Shown here: in pieces, positions 1 through 13,400 of the stretch
How the letters are laid out: every line of letters starts with the position of its first letter
Position numbering within the stretch: the stretch's first letter is position 1
From: Cesiribacter andamanensis AMV16
GTDB taxonomy: Bacteria > Bacteroidota > Bacteroidia > Cytophagales > Cyclobacteriaceae
DNA length: 47,393 nt
Assembly (NCBI RefSeq): GCF_000348925.1
Contig: NZ_AODQ01000020.1
Span: forward strand, 1 to 47,393
Direction: 5' to 3'
The notes under the pieces: generated by a model
What the model was told of the DNA's origin: nothing
Database searches by the model: none
The model's input: the letters and a program-made list of their open reading frames with translations, nothing else
Translations under genes and position numbers: made by a program

Positions 1-959
1 AGGTTAAAGCGGTATTCGCCCGGCTCATGTATGCGCAGGGTGGCCTGGTAGCGCAGCAGAAACTGATCCGGCAGAGGCGAGAGGCTGGAGGTCAGGATCA
101 CCGCACTGCCTTCTGCTTCGGGCGGCAGGCTGTCGTATTGGGGAATGGCATCAAACTGGCCCTGATAGACAGTATAGCGCAGGTTCTGCAGCTCGGGCCG
201 GGGCTTGTCATAATGGGTGATCTGGATATTGCGAAAGGCCACCGCTCCATGATCGCCCTGCAGGCGAAGGGGTCCGCGGGGCCCTTCCTGCTGGCTGAGG
301 GCGCCCCGGGTGGGGCCGCTCAGCTCCAGGTTTTCATGCAGCAGCACCCCATTCATCTCCACACGCAGCAGCCTGGCGTTTTCGGTTTTGGTACCGCTGG
401 CATCGAAGCGGGGTGCCTGATAGGAGATCTTCAGTTTCTGCCACAGGCCTGGAGCCTTGCTTACATTCTGCCGGGGGGCATAGCCTTCGTATCCCCGCTG
501 GCCTTCGGGCTTACGCTCGTCCCAGCGTTCGTAGACGCCTCCGTTATTTGCAAAGGTAGGGGTAGTATGGCCCCAGCTGTCTTCCAGCTGCACCTCATAG
601 AGTCCCTGCAGGTAAATGCCGGAGTTGGCTCCTTTGGCCATCATGTATTCTAACTCCAGGTCCATATCGGCATGCTCAAAGCTGGTAAGCAGGTCTATGC
701 CCGGCTTTTTACGTTCGGGCAGGTTGACCAACACACCCCTCCCCCTTTCCAGCGTAAAGGCATTGGCTTTTTGCAGATCGGCCCGCACATCACCCACAAT
801 CTGCCAGCTGGGGCCTGGATTCTGAAAGGCAGAAAGATCGTCCAGTGAAACAGCTTGCTGTGCCTGTAGCGGCAGGCCCAGGAAGGTGCTTAGGAGCAGC
901 GCGCCAGCCCCTGCCAGCCAGGCAGCAGGCGGCCGGGATATGATTGTATTTTTCAGCAT
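1..959 (-). CDS. Secreted DUF1080 (3-keto-disaccharide hydrolase-like) protein, C-terminus cut by window edge
   Basis: Translating the minus strand from the ATG at 959 gives an open frame that runs off the window after about 319 residues. Residues 1-35 form a signal peptide (basic start, hydrophobic Leu/Ala-rich core, ending near LQAQQ), so the product is exported. Residues about 40-255 match the DUF1080/3-keto-disaccharide hydrolase fold, a concanavalin-like beta-sandwich. Family-typical stretches are ANSGIYLQGLYEVQLEDSWG, PTFANNGGVYER and the closing GPLRLQGDHGAVAFRNIQI. The residues at the edge (LRYQATLRIHEPGEYRFN) resemble the start of a PA14 domain, so the full protein is probably DUF1080-PA14. 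Some family members hydrolyse 3-keto-glucosides; the substrate here cannot be read. No clear promoter was found upstream. Confidence 0.85.
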   Translation of the reverse strand, partial: MLKNTIISRPPAAWLAGAGALLLSTFLGLPLQAQQAVSLDDLSAFQNPGPSWQIVGDVRADLQKANAFTLERGRGVLVNLPERKKPGIDLLTSFEHADMDLELEYMMAKGANSGIYLQGLYEVQLEDSWGHTTPTFANNGGVYERWDERKPEGQRGYEGYAPRQNVSKAPGLWQKLKISYQAPRFDASGTKTENARLLRVEMNGVLLHENLELSGPTRGALSQQEGPRGPLRLQGDHGAVAFRNIQITHYDKPRPELQNLRYTVYQGQFDAIPQYDSLPPEAEGSAVILTSSLSPLPDQFLLRYQATLRIHEPGEYRFN

Positions 960-1100
960 AAGTAGTAAAAATGGGGAGCTGGCCGGGAGTTTCCGTTCGC
1001 CAGCAAATCGTAACTCCTTAAAGCTAGTATTTTTTGGGAAAAATAGACAGGCAGGCCGCATTTTCGCTTCTGCCCTGCCCCAAACTTCTTTTCTCCAGGC

Positions 1101-1135
1101 AAAAAATAAGCCCACACCTGGGGGGGTGCGGGCTA
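1101..1135 (-). terminator. Rho-independent terminator of the ferredoxin gene
   Basis: The arms agcccacacc (1109-1118) and ggtgcgggct (1125-1134) pair with one mismatch. Read on the minus strand, the hairpin is followed by a T-rich run (1101-1107). It lies 20 bp past the ferredoxin stop codon. Confidence 0.8.
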
Positions 1136-1154
1136 TTCAGCTAGTAAGGAAATC

Positions 1155-2606
<1,452 letters not shown>

Positions 2607-2612
2607 GCGGCC

Positions 2613-3947
2613 ATGCCCCTTAGCACCTTTGGCGAGTATTTCCGGAAGGCCCTGCCCTCCCCCTTTACCATTGCCCTGCTGCTAACGGTGGTAGCCTTTA
2701 TGCTGCCGGTTCTGCTGCTGCCCCAGACCCCCTCGCTGCTGCAGGTGGCAGGCTACTGGCACAAGGGCTTTTGGGAGCTGCTGGGCTTTTCCATGCAGAT
2801 GGTGCTGATCCTGGTACTGGGCCATACGCTGGCCCTTACGGCGCAGGCGCAGCGCTTCATCGACCGGCTTACCCGCCTGGCTACAAGTCCCGGCAAGGCA
2901 GCCGCCTTTTGCGGCGCAGCAGCCCTGCTGACCGGTTTTCTGAACTGGGGCCTGTGCCTGATCTTTGGCGCCATCCTGGCCCGAAAGCTGGCCGAGTCTG
3001 CCAGGGCCAGAGGACTGGCGCTAAATTATCCCCTTGTAGCTGCTGCTGGCTATAGTGGCATGATGGTCTGGCACGGCGGCCTTAGCGGATCGGCACCCCT
3101 GGTGGTGGCGGGCGAGGGGCACTTCCTGGCCGATCAGATCGGGATAGTGCCCGTACGCCAAACGCTCTTTTCCGGCTTTAACCTGGCCGTAACGGCTAGC
3201 CTGCTGCTGGTGGTGCCCCTGGGCCTGTACCTGCTGGGCCGCAGGGCGGCACCTACCCCTGAGCTGCTTCCTCCTGTTGGCGGGCCTGTTTTAACTGCCA
3301 CTGCTGAACAGACTCCCCAGGGCCGAGCGACTGGACAATAGTGCGACCCTGGGCCGGCTGGCCGGGCTCCTGTTTGTAGGTTATGCCATTTTCCTAGCCT
3401 TCGATAGCGAGGGGGGACTCTCTTTTCTGGACCTGAACTACATAACTTTTTGCTGCTGGGCCTGTGCCTGCTGCTGCATGGGAGCATCCAGAGGTTTTTG
3501 GGGGCAGTGCAGGATGCTGTAGGGGGTGCCTCGGGTATTATTGTGCAGTTTCCCCTCTATGCAGGCATCATGGGCATTATGAAGTACAGTGGGCTGATTG
3601 TGGTGCTGGCCAATGCTTTTATCACCCATGCCTCGCCTCAGCTGCTCCCCCTGCTTACGTTTTTCAGTGCCGGCCTCATCAATATTTTAGTACCCAGTGG
3701 TGGCGGCCAATGGGCGGTTCAGGGCCCTGTAGTGACCCAGGCGGCTCAGGGGCTGGGAGTACCGGTAGAAGCGGTGATCATGGCACTGGCCTATGGCGAT
3801 GGCCTCACCAACATGCTACAGCCCTTTTGGGCCCTGCCGCTCCTGGCCATTACCGGCCTCAAGGCAAAAGATATACTACCCTATACCCTGCTGATTCTGC
3901 TCATGGGTGGGTTGGTCTATGGCCTGTATTTATGTTTCTACTGGTAG
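2613..3947 (+). pseudogene. atoE: Short-chain fatty acid transporter (AtoE family), two compensating frameshifts
   Basis: Three pieces in different frames make one AtoE-type permease of about 444 residues, the usual family length. Piece one (2613 to about 3320) has several membrane helices and the stretch FLNWGLCLIFGAILARK. Piece two (about 3323-3447) reads AERLDNS...LSFLDLNYI. Piece three (about 3447-3947) reads LLLHGSIQRFLGAVQ and then VPSGGGQWAVQGP, both characteristic of the family. Dropping one G from GGG (3320-3322) and adding one T to TTTTT (3447-3451) restores the frame. The protein would sit in the inner membrane and import short-chain fatty acids. It starts 6 bp after the acyl-CoA reductase gene. 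Two opposite one-base shifts at homopolymers within 130 bp argue for sequence error. Confidence 0.85.
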
Positions 3948-4064
3948 CGCCTGCCTCCTGCCTATCCCTTCTTTCGTTGTTAACCTTCCGGGCCTATTGT
4001 ACGTTTAACAAGCATGTAGGCTATTTTTTAGCGCTATTCCTATAGTACCTTAAATTTTTTAGAT

Positions 4065-4346
4065 ATGGATCAAGCAACCTTAGATAAGCTCAACAACATC
4101 AAAGCTTCCCTGGAAGATGTGCAAAATAGCCAGGTAGCCCTTGTACAGAAACTGGCACAAATGGAAGTGAACCTGATGAACAATCCCGATAAGGAAGTAG
4201 AGGCTGGCCTATCGGAGATCTACTCCAGCGCCTCTGAAAATGCCGATCGTGTCAAAGAGCTGCTGGACAAATTCAATACCCGGGTAACCCAGGCAGAGAA
4301 GGAATTCCGCCCCAGCCCCGAAGATGAGGCCGGCGACGAAGCCTAA
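4065..4346 (+). CDS. Small acidic coiled-coil protein, function unknown
   Basis: A 93-residue protein without signal peptide or membrane segment. Residues 5-75 are almost all helix-forming, with heptad-like leucines and valines (LDKLNNIKASLEDV, VALVQKLAQMEVNL), which suggests a coiled coil; the tail is acidic. I do not recognise a family. It lies 117 bp after the transporter gene and ends before a bidirectional terminator, so it is probably transcribed alone or as the last gene of that operon. Codon use matches its neighbours, which supports it as a real gene. Confidence 0.7.
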   Translation: MDQATLDKLNNIKASLEDVQNSQVALVQKLAQMEVNLMNNPDKEVEAGLSEIYSSASENADRVKELLDKFNTRVTQAEKEFRPSPEDEAGDEA

Positions 4347-4365
4347 CTACCAAGCCCCTTTCAGC

Positions 4366-4406
4366 AAAAAAAAAAAGGCCTGCAGTTCTACACTGCAGGC
4401 CTTTTT
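4366..4406. terminator. Bidirectional terminator between convergent genes
   Basis: The perfect 10-bp arms ggcctgcagt (4377-4386) and actgcaggcc (4392-4401) have a five-base loop and are flanked by A11 on the left and T5 on the right. It can therefore end the small coiled-coil gene on the plus strand and the giant SprB-like gene on the minus strand. Confidence 0.9.
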
Positions 4407-4422
4407 ATAAAAGTAGTTTGAT

Positions 4423-7400
4423 TTAATTCGGTCTGGCGCCGCGGCGAATCTCCAGCCAGCCTTTCATAACGCCATTTTCGTTTTGCGGCGCTTTGATGCT
4501 GTAGAAGTAGATGCCTTCGGAAAGGTCTCCACCATCCCAGTTGTTCTGGTAATCGGCGCTCTCGTACACCACCTTACCCCAGCGGTTGGTAATGGTCAGC
4601 TGTGTGCGGGCCGGCTTGTTCCGGATGTAGAACACCTCATTTGATCCGTCACCATTCGGGGTAATGATGTTGGGGATGAACAGGTTGGTGTCGTACATGA
4701 TCGTATCTCTCAGCACCACGGTACAGCCTTTGGCATCCACTACGGTCAGCTCATACACGCCCGGAGGCAGCTGGCTGTAGGTAAATTCGTAGCGGCCGGT
4801 GGTCTGGTTGTAGGTAACAGGGTCGCCATGCGACTCAAATACCCAGTCATCCTGGTCTTCTACCCGATCCATCCACACAAGGCTGGCGGTGTAAGGCGCA
4901 GTGCCGCTGCCATTGGCAACGCGGAAGGTAAGGCTACCGGTGGCACGCTCCGGGAAGGAAACGGTTTTGCCGGTAATGCTTACCGCCAGCTTGCGGTCGG
5001 TTTCACGGATTAGCAGCTCAACGGGACGCGAGGTCTCAATGGTGTTGCACAGCCCCTGATCCTGCATGATCACCATGCGGTAGAGGCCTTTAGGCAAGCC
5101 CATGATCTCAAAGCTCTCCTGGGTGGCATACTCAAAGGTAGTGATGGTCTTGCTCAGGGCCAGGTTGCCATCGGCATCCCGGATCTCCACTTCGTAGCGC
5201 AGACCGGCTGCCCCCTGCAGGTTGGTGATGAGCACACCACCGGTAGCATCCTCGCAGTAAATGCTCTGGGCTTCGGCCTCAAAGGTGATGGGTACCGGTA
5301 TTTCGCTGCCTTCGATCACATACTCCGCCACTTCAGGACAGCCCTCGCGGTTGATGTTGCGCACTTCTACGCGGTAGCTGCCCCGCTCCAGCTGGAACTT
5401 GTACAGCTCGCCATTGCCGTTGAAGATCTGCTCACTGCTGATCAGCTGGTACTGGCCCTGGCTGTTCATCAGATAGAAGTCTGCCACATAGGGGCCGGCA
5501 ACTTCAGTGATGCTTCCGTCAATTTTCAGGAAGATGCCGTTACGCAGTTCAGGTCGCTCGCAGGTGAAATCGATCACACCACTTTCTTCACTCAGGGCAA
5601 TAAGGCCGGGTGAAGGCACCACTACGGTTCTGTTATACTGGCACTGACCATCGCTGATCACCAGTACATGACGTCCGCGGGCAAGACCGTTGAACTCCAT
5701 GCCTGGCACAAAATCTCTCCAGCTATCTTCGCTGGCCAGACGTACGCGGTAGCCATTGCCGGTTACGCCACCCGAGATGGTCTCCAGACGGAACACGCCA
5801 ATGTTATCATTACAGTTGGCCTGCTGCACCATGGTAGTGGTGATCTGCAGCGGCTCGTTCAGATTGCGGATCTCTACCGAGGCTACATCCGGGCAGGTAT
5901 CATCTGCATTGGCACGTACCAGAATGTTATTGATACCGGCAGGCAGATTGGTAAAGTCGATGCTGGTGCCATTGAGGGTTTGCCATACAGTGGAGCCTTC
6001 CAGCAGGTATTGGTAGGGTGCATTGCCACCATTTACCGTCAGGCGGGCCTTGCCGCTGTTCTCACCATGGCATACGATGTCGCCATCGGGCAGTTTCTCG
6101 AAGGTGATGTCCAGACGAGGGGCCTGCTCAATATAGTAGTTGAACACACACTGGTTGGCGCCCTCACCCAGCACTACCCGAAGGTTTTGCAGGGCCGGAA
6201 TATTATCGACTGTCAGTACATACGGAGAGTTAACCTGCTCCTGCACAATGCGATCGCCCAGGGTGTAGCTCAGCCTGAAAGGACTGGTACGGCTGGTGAT
6301 GTAGAAGGTAAGCTTGCCATTGTCCAGACCACAGCTTGGACGTACCAGCTCGGTAACTTCTATGGTAAACTGCTCACAGGCCACCGGATTGCCTACACAT
6401 TCTTCAGATGTAAGCACCCGTACGGCTACAGGCTGAGAAGCGGCCTCAGGGACGGTACACACCACAGCCGGGTCGGTCACCCGCACCTGCACATACACCT
6501 GCTGGCCATTCTGGGCAGCATTCAGCACAAAGCTGTTGCTGCGGCCAGATTGCTCTTCGCGCACACTGTTGTCAGGTGCAATGGTGAAGAAGGTATAGAC
6601 AGGATCTGCTCCCGCAGCCGGGGCCGAAGCCGTAAAGGTGATGGGGGTACCCGGACAGGCGCCATTGGGTGCGCTGCTGCTCAGATTTACCGCCAGTGGC
6701 ATTTCCTCCACCAGGCGTAGCGTTTCGGTAGCGGATATCAGATTTCTGCCTTCGCAGATAAAGGCGGCATCGGTAATGGTCACTTCCACTCTGAAACGAT
6801 CGCCTTCGGCAAACCCTCCGGCAGCGGTATAGCTGGCCGAGGCTTCGGTGCTGAAGGGTGCTGTTTCATCGTTAAAGAACCAGGCAAAGCCAGGGTTTGT
6901 ACCTACCTGCTCTACATCGGCTTCCAGCTGCAGGGTGGTGATCTCAGCACAGATCTCCCGGCCGGGCAGGATGCGGATGGCAACTGCAGGGCTTACCTCA
7001 CAGGTCTCAGGCTCACACTCGCCCGTATACAGGCTAAGCACAAAGGTAGTAGCCGGGCTTTCGCCACACAGGCTGGTGATCTCGGTTACATAGTAGGTGT
7101 AGGTACCCTCTTCGGTGTCGGCCGGGGTAAAGGCTGTGCCTTCAAAGACCAGGGTAGAGGGATCTACACGCTCTTTGTACCAGCGGAGTGTACCGCCATT
7201 GGCTGCAGTAATAGTAGGCATTGTGCTGCCGATACAAACAGAGGCTTCGGACGAGCTCAGCACAGGGGCCTCCAGCGTAGGCAGCAGGATCTGATACATA
7301 TCACTGGAAGTGGCCGGACTGGCACAGGCCAGGCTGGTGGTCATTTCCACCATAAAGCTATCGCCATTGTTGAAGCTTGGTACCGTCAGGCGGCTTTCTG

Positions 7401-10400
7401 TTCCAACCATTTCGCCGGTTACGGCATTCCACCACTGGTAGGTAGGCGCATCGCCGCCATAGGCCGGCACTGCTTCCAGCACCACCTGGGCACTGTTGCA
7501 GGTGATGGCATCTACCGGACGAATTGTCACAGAGGCAACAAATTCATTTTCTATCTCAACCAGCACCTCGTCGGTACCGCTACAGCCCGTTGCCAGGTCT
7601 GTTACGGTTACGGAATAGGTACCGCTTGTGCTTACGGTAATTTCAGCTTCTTCTGATCCGGTGCTCCAGCGAATGCTATGCGTTGCGGGATCGTATCCGG
7701 CATTCAGGTTAAGGCTGGCCGGAGCACACAAGGCGCGGTCGGCACCCAGATCTACCACCAGACGCTCTTCGCTAATGGTATGCGTAGCAGTGGCCACACA
7801 TCCATTGGCATCGGTGATCTGAAGCTGGTAGGTGCCGGCGGCAAGATTCTCAAGAGTTTCGGTAGCAGCCCCTGTGCTCCACAGGTAGGTGTAAGGAGCC
7901 ACACCGCCTGTAACTGCCGCACTCAGGCTGCCATCGCTGGCACCGGCACACAGGCGGGCGGTACCCGAAATGGCAAGCAGCAGTTCTTCTGGCTGTGTTA
8001 CAGTAGCCGTTGCGCTTACACTACATCCGGTGGCATCAGTTACGGTTACGCTATAGGTACCGGCAACCAGCTCGGTCAGCGATTCGCTGGTAGCACCTGT
8101 ATTCCAGCTATAGCTGTAGGGAGCGGTACCCCCTGTGAGGGCAAGGCTGATGCTGCCGGTAGCTGAGCCAAAGCAGGTGGCAGCTACAGGAGTAGCGCTC
8201 AGCTGCAGATCGGAGGCCGGACGGATGGTGAAGCGCATGTTGCTGCTGCAGCCTTCCGCATCGGTTACGGTTACATCATAGGCACCGGCTTGCAGGCCAC
8301 TCAGGTCTTCGCTGGTTGCACCCGTGTTCCAGGCATAGGTATAGGGAGCGGTTCCGCCAGTTACGGTAATATCAATTGATCCGCTGGTGTTGCCACTGCA
8401 ATCAAGGCTCTGTACAATAGCCGTTACTTCCGGAGCAGCAGGGTCGCTGATGGAATAGGAGCGGCTCAGGCTACAGCCGGCTGCATCCGTTACGGTTACG
8501 GTATAGGCACCTGGCGCCAGGCCGGAAATGCTTTCGTCACTGGCACCTGTGCTCCAGCTAAAGGTGTAGGGGGCCGTGCCTCCACGCACCTCTACCCGGA
8601 TGGAGCCATCTTCGGCACCGCAGGCTGAAGTTGTGCGCACATCGGCCGCCAGCTGAAGTTCTGCTGGTGCGGTGATGGTAATGCTTTCGCTTGCCGAACA
8701 ACCGGCCGCATCGCTCACCACTACACTATAGGTACCGGCAGCAAGGCCAGTCAGATTCTGGGTGGTTGCACCGGTGTTCCACAGGTAGCTGAAGGGAGCG
8801 GTTCCACCCTCTACCTGCAGGCTGATGCTGCCATTGGCGCCGCCAAAGCAGCTTACTCCTTCTGCAACAGCCGTCAGGCTGATACCGGCAGGTGCGCTGA
8901 TGGTGGTCGTAAGGGTAGTTTCACAGCCCAGTGCGTCGGTTACGGTTACCGTATAGCTGCCTGCAGCAAGGCCGGACAGGTTTTGCGTAGTAGCACCGGT
9001 GTTCCACAGGTAGGTATAAGGAGCTTCTCCTCCTTCAATTACCAGGCTAATGGCACCATTGGCCTCGGTACAGCTGCTGGCGTCGGTAGCCGTAGCGGTT
9101 ACTACAAGGGAAGAAACAGGCGCAATGCTAACACTTGCAGTAGCTGTACAACCACTGGCATCGGTAACGAGCACCGTATAATCGCCGGCGGACAGGCCTG
9201 TCAGGTCCTGGCTGGTTGCTCCGGTATTCCAGAGGTAGGTATAGCTGCCATCTCCCCCTTCAACAGAAAGATCGATGGCGCCATCTGCGGCAGTACAGGT
9301 ACTCAGGCCAGTTACGCTGGCAGTAATGCTGATGGAGGCAGGTTCGCCGATGGTGTAGCTAGCCGTGGCAACACAGCCGTTGGCATCTGTAACTTCTACA
9401 CTGTAGGTGCCTGCCGCAAGGTTGGCAAGGTCTTCGGTAACGGCCTCATTGCTCCAGCGGAAGCTATAGGGGGCGTTTCCGCCGCCAACCGTCAGGTCCA
9501 GGCTGCCATCGGCAGCGCCACAGGCAGATGCCGGTGTTGCTACTGCAGAGAGCGCAAGGGCTGCAGGCTGGCTGATCTCAAAGCCCTGGCTGAAGGTACA
9601 GCCATTGGCATCAGTAACAGTTACTGTATAGACACCTGCTGCAAGATCTGTAAGGGTTGCGGTAGCTGCGCCGTTATCCCAGCTATAGCTGTAGGGGGCG
9701 GTACCTCCGCTTACAGTAAGGGCAATAGCACCGGTAGTGGCGCCAAAACAGTTTACATGGCTGATCGTGGCATCCAGGCTGCTGATGCCGGATGGCTCTG
9801 CCACGCGGGTTACCGTTGTGGCGGTGCAGCCGGTAGCATCGGTTACCGTTACGGTATACTCACCCGCGGACAGACCGCTCAGGTCTTCGCTGGCATAGGC
9901 TCCCCCATTCCAGCTATACGTATAGGGGGCGGTGCCACCATTAACCGTGAGGGCAATGGCGCCATCGCTGCTTCCGCAGGAAGTGGCATTGCTTACTTCT
10001 GTAGTCAGCACAATTCCATCAGGAGCGGCTACACTGGCTGTTGCAGTGGCTGTACATCCTCTGGAATCAGTTACCGTTACGCTATAGGTACCGGCAGCAA
10101 GGTCGGTTAGGTCAGCTGTTACAGCCCCTGTGTTCCAGAGATAGGTATAGGTGCCCGAGCCGCCTGTTACGGCCAGTGAAATGGCGCCATTGGCGCTGGT
10201 ACAGCTGGTAAGATCGGTAGCGGAGGCAACAATGCTGATTTCGGCAGCCTGGCCTACAGTAATGCTGGCCGTGGCCATACAGCCGTTGGCATCCTGCACA
10301 CTTACCGGATAGGTTCCGGCCGGCAGGTCGGTCAGGTCTTCGGTAGTTGCGCCATTCTCCCAGGCATAGGTATAGGGGGCGGTGCCACCGCTTACGCTCA

Positions 10401-13400
10401 GGTTGATAGAGCCGTTGGCTGCACCAAAGCAGCTGGCATCTTCAACACTTGCGGTAATGGTGGGGCCATTGCCATCGGTTACTGTGTAGGTTGCAGTAGC
10501 TGCACAGCCGGCGGCATCCTCTATATATATAGTATAAATTCCGGCCGTAAGGGCGTTTAGGTCTTCAGTGGTAAAGGCTCCCTCATTCCAGCTATAGGTA
10601 TAAGGGGCAGTACCACCGCTTACCGTCAGGTTAATAGCGCCATCGGCAGCGCCGCAGGCAGAGGTAGCCGTTGCTACAGCAGACAGCGCAAGGGCTGCAG
10701 GCTGGGCAATAGTAAAGCTTTGCTGCAGGCTACAGCCATTGGCATCTGTTGCTGTTACTGTATAGCTGCCAGCCAGCAGGTTTTCCAGGTCTTTGCTGGT
10801 AGCACCATTGCTCCATAGATAGGTATAGGGGGCAGTGCCGCCGCTTACGGTCAGTACCAGCGCGCCGCTGGCAGCTCCGTTGCAGGCAGCGTCAGTCACC
10901 ACAGCGCTAAGGCTGGTGATGCCGGCAGGTTCGCCTACCACTACTTCTGCAGTGGCAACACATCCATTACCATCCGTAACGTCTACAGTATATGTGCCGG
11001 CAGCCAGATCGCTCAGATCCCGGCTGGTGGCGCCATTGCTCCAGCTATACGTATAGGTGCCGGAGCCGCCGCTTACGTTCAGGCCAATGCTGCCATTGCT
11101 TCCGCCACAGCTGGTGGCATCCACCACGGAGGTGGTAAGAGTGATGGGGGCTGGTTGTGTGATGGTCGCCTCAGCCGAAGCGGTGCAGCCCATGCTATCG
11201 GTAATATCAACCCGATAGGTACCCGCCGAAAGGCCGCTCAGGTCCTTATCGGTAGAGCCATTGCTCCAGAGATAGGTATAGGTGCCAGAGCCGCCGCTTA
11301 CCGTCAGTTCAATAGCACCATTGCCTCCCGTGCAGCTGGTAACAGGGCTTGGAACAGCTGTTGCCAGCAATTGATCCGGCTGGCCTACCGTAACGGTAAG
11401 GCTTTCAGAACAGCCGGCCTGATCAGAAACAGTTACGGTATAGGTACCCGCCGCAAGACCGTTTACATCTTCGGTGCTGGCGGTGGTGCTCCAGCTGTAG
11501 GTGTAGCTGCCGGAACCTCCTGTTACGCTAAGGTCAATGGCGCCATTAGTTGCTTCAAAACAGCTTACATCCGTTACCGTCGCCGATAGGCTCAGGCCCG
11601 GCAGGGTGTTAAGGGTATAGCTGGCTGTTGCAGGGCCCGTGCTGCAGGTATGGTCAGGGGTAAGCTGTACACTCACCACATCGCCATCGGCAAAGCTTTC
11701 CAGCTGAAGGCTGCTGCTGTTGCCGCCCACAGGGGCTCCGTTAAGCGACCAGGCATAGGTGGGGGCCGAACCGCCATTGGTAGGCGTGGCCACAAGCTCT
11801 ACGCTGGTAGTGTGGCAGGTAATGGGCGCCGCCGGGGCCAGCGATACCGTAACCGGCTCGTTGGGAATAACGGTTACCACTACTTCGTCGTAGCCTTCGC
11901 ATCCATTGGTGCGATCGGTTACACGTACCCAGTAGGTGCCGCTGGTAGTGACGCTAATGTTGGGTGAAGTAGCGCCGGTGCTCCAAAGAATGTTGTTGTT
12001 TCCGGCATTGTGACCCGAACGAAGGGTTACAGATTGTCCGGCACAAAGCGTAAGATCGTCACCCAGATCAACCAGCATGCTTGGCTCTGTAATGGTAAAG
12101 CTGGCGCTTGCAGTACACTGGTTTGCATCGGTTACCGTAACCGAGTAGGTTCCGGCGGGCAGGTTGTTGATCCTGGAGGCCGTTGAGCCATTATCCCACA
12201 AAACACTGTAAGGCGCGGTACCTCCTGAGGGCGAAACCTGCACCCATCCATCAGAAGAACCTTCGCAAATGCTGCTAAGCCCGGTAATGCCGGCCACCAG
12301 CTGTGTAGGCTGGGCAACAGTTGCAGCTACGCGGATGGTACAGCTATTGGCATCTGTAATGTCTACCCAATACGAACCGGCAGCCAGGTTGGTAACATCG
12401 CGGCTAGTGGCGCCGTTGCTCCACAGATAGGTATAGGTACCTACACCCCCGCTCACCGAAAGGGTGATGCTGCCATCTGTTCCGCCAAAGCAGCTAGCAG
12501 GGCTACTACTTGCTGTAGCTGTAATGGCATCGGGCTGGGTAAGGGTTACAGAGGCAGTTTCTGTACAGCCGTTGGCATCTGATACTATAATAGTATAAGT
12601 ACCGGCTGGCAGGTTGGCCAGGTCTTCGGTGGCATAGGCTCCCCCATTCCAGCTATACGCATAGGGGGCGGTGCCGCCGCTTACGCTAAGATTTACAGCG
12701 CCCGTAGTACCTCCTGCGCAGAGTACATGCGTAGGCTGAACCTCCAGGGCCAGCGGTAGGGGTTGTGTAATGATAAAGCTGGCCTCAAAGCTGCACTCGT
12801 TGGCATCCGTTACGGTAACGGTATACGTGCCGGGGACCAGGCCTGAAATATCTTTTGTACTGGCTCCGTTGCTCCAGTTGTAGGTGTAATCGGCCTGTCC
12901 GCCGCTTACGGTCAGCACAATGGCGCCGTCGGCGGCTCCGTTGCAGCTGATCTGCGTCAGGCTACCATTTACAGCCGAAATACCGGCAGGCTCTGCTACT
13001 ACGATAGAAGCAGCTGCTGTACAGCCCCGATCGTCCCGTACGGTTACGCCATAGGTACCGGCAGGCAGGCTGCTGATATCCTGGCTAGTAAGGCCGTTGT
13101 AATCCCATGTATAAGAATAAGGGGCAGTACCGCCTGCAACTTCCAAATCAATGCTTCCCTGGCTTCCGCCACAGGTAGTGGCATTTTCTACCGTATAGGT
13201 AAGGGTCAGCGCCGCAGGCTCGCCTACGGTAATGGAAGCCGTAGTCTGGCAGCCTCTGGTATCGGTAACGGTAACGCTGTAGGTGCCTGCCCCTACCCCA
13301 TTGAGGTTTTGGGTATCGGCATTGTTGAAATTCCACACATACGAATAGGGTGCTGTACCCCCTGCCACCGTCAGGGCGAGGGCGGCATCGCTGGCACCGG

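Noticed and set aside
8983-10110. A 375-codon open frame on the plus strand inside the SprB-like gene
   Set aside because: Antisense shadow of the repeats: Gly/Cys/Ser-rich, no domain, no start signal.
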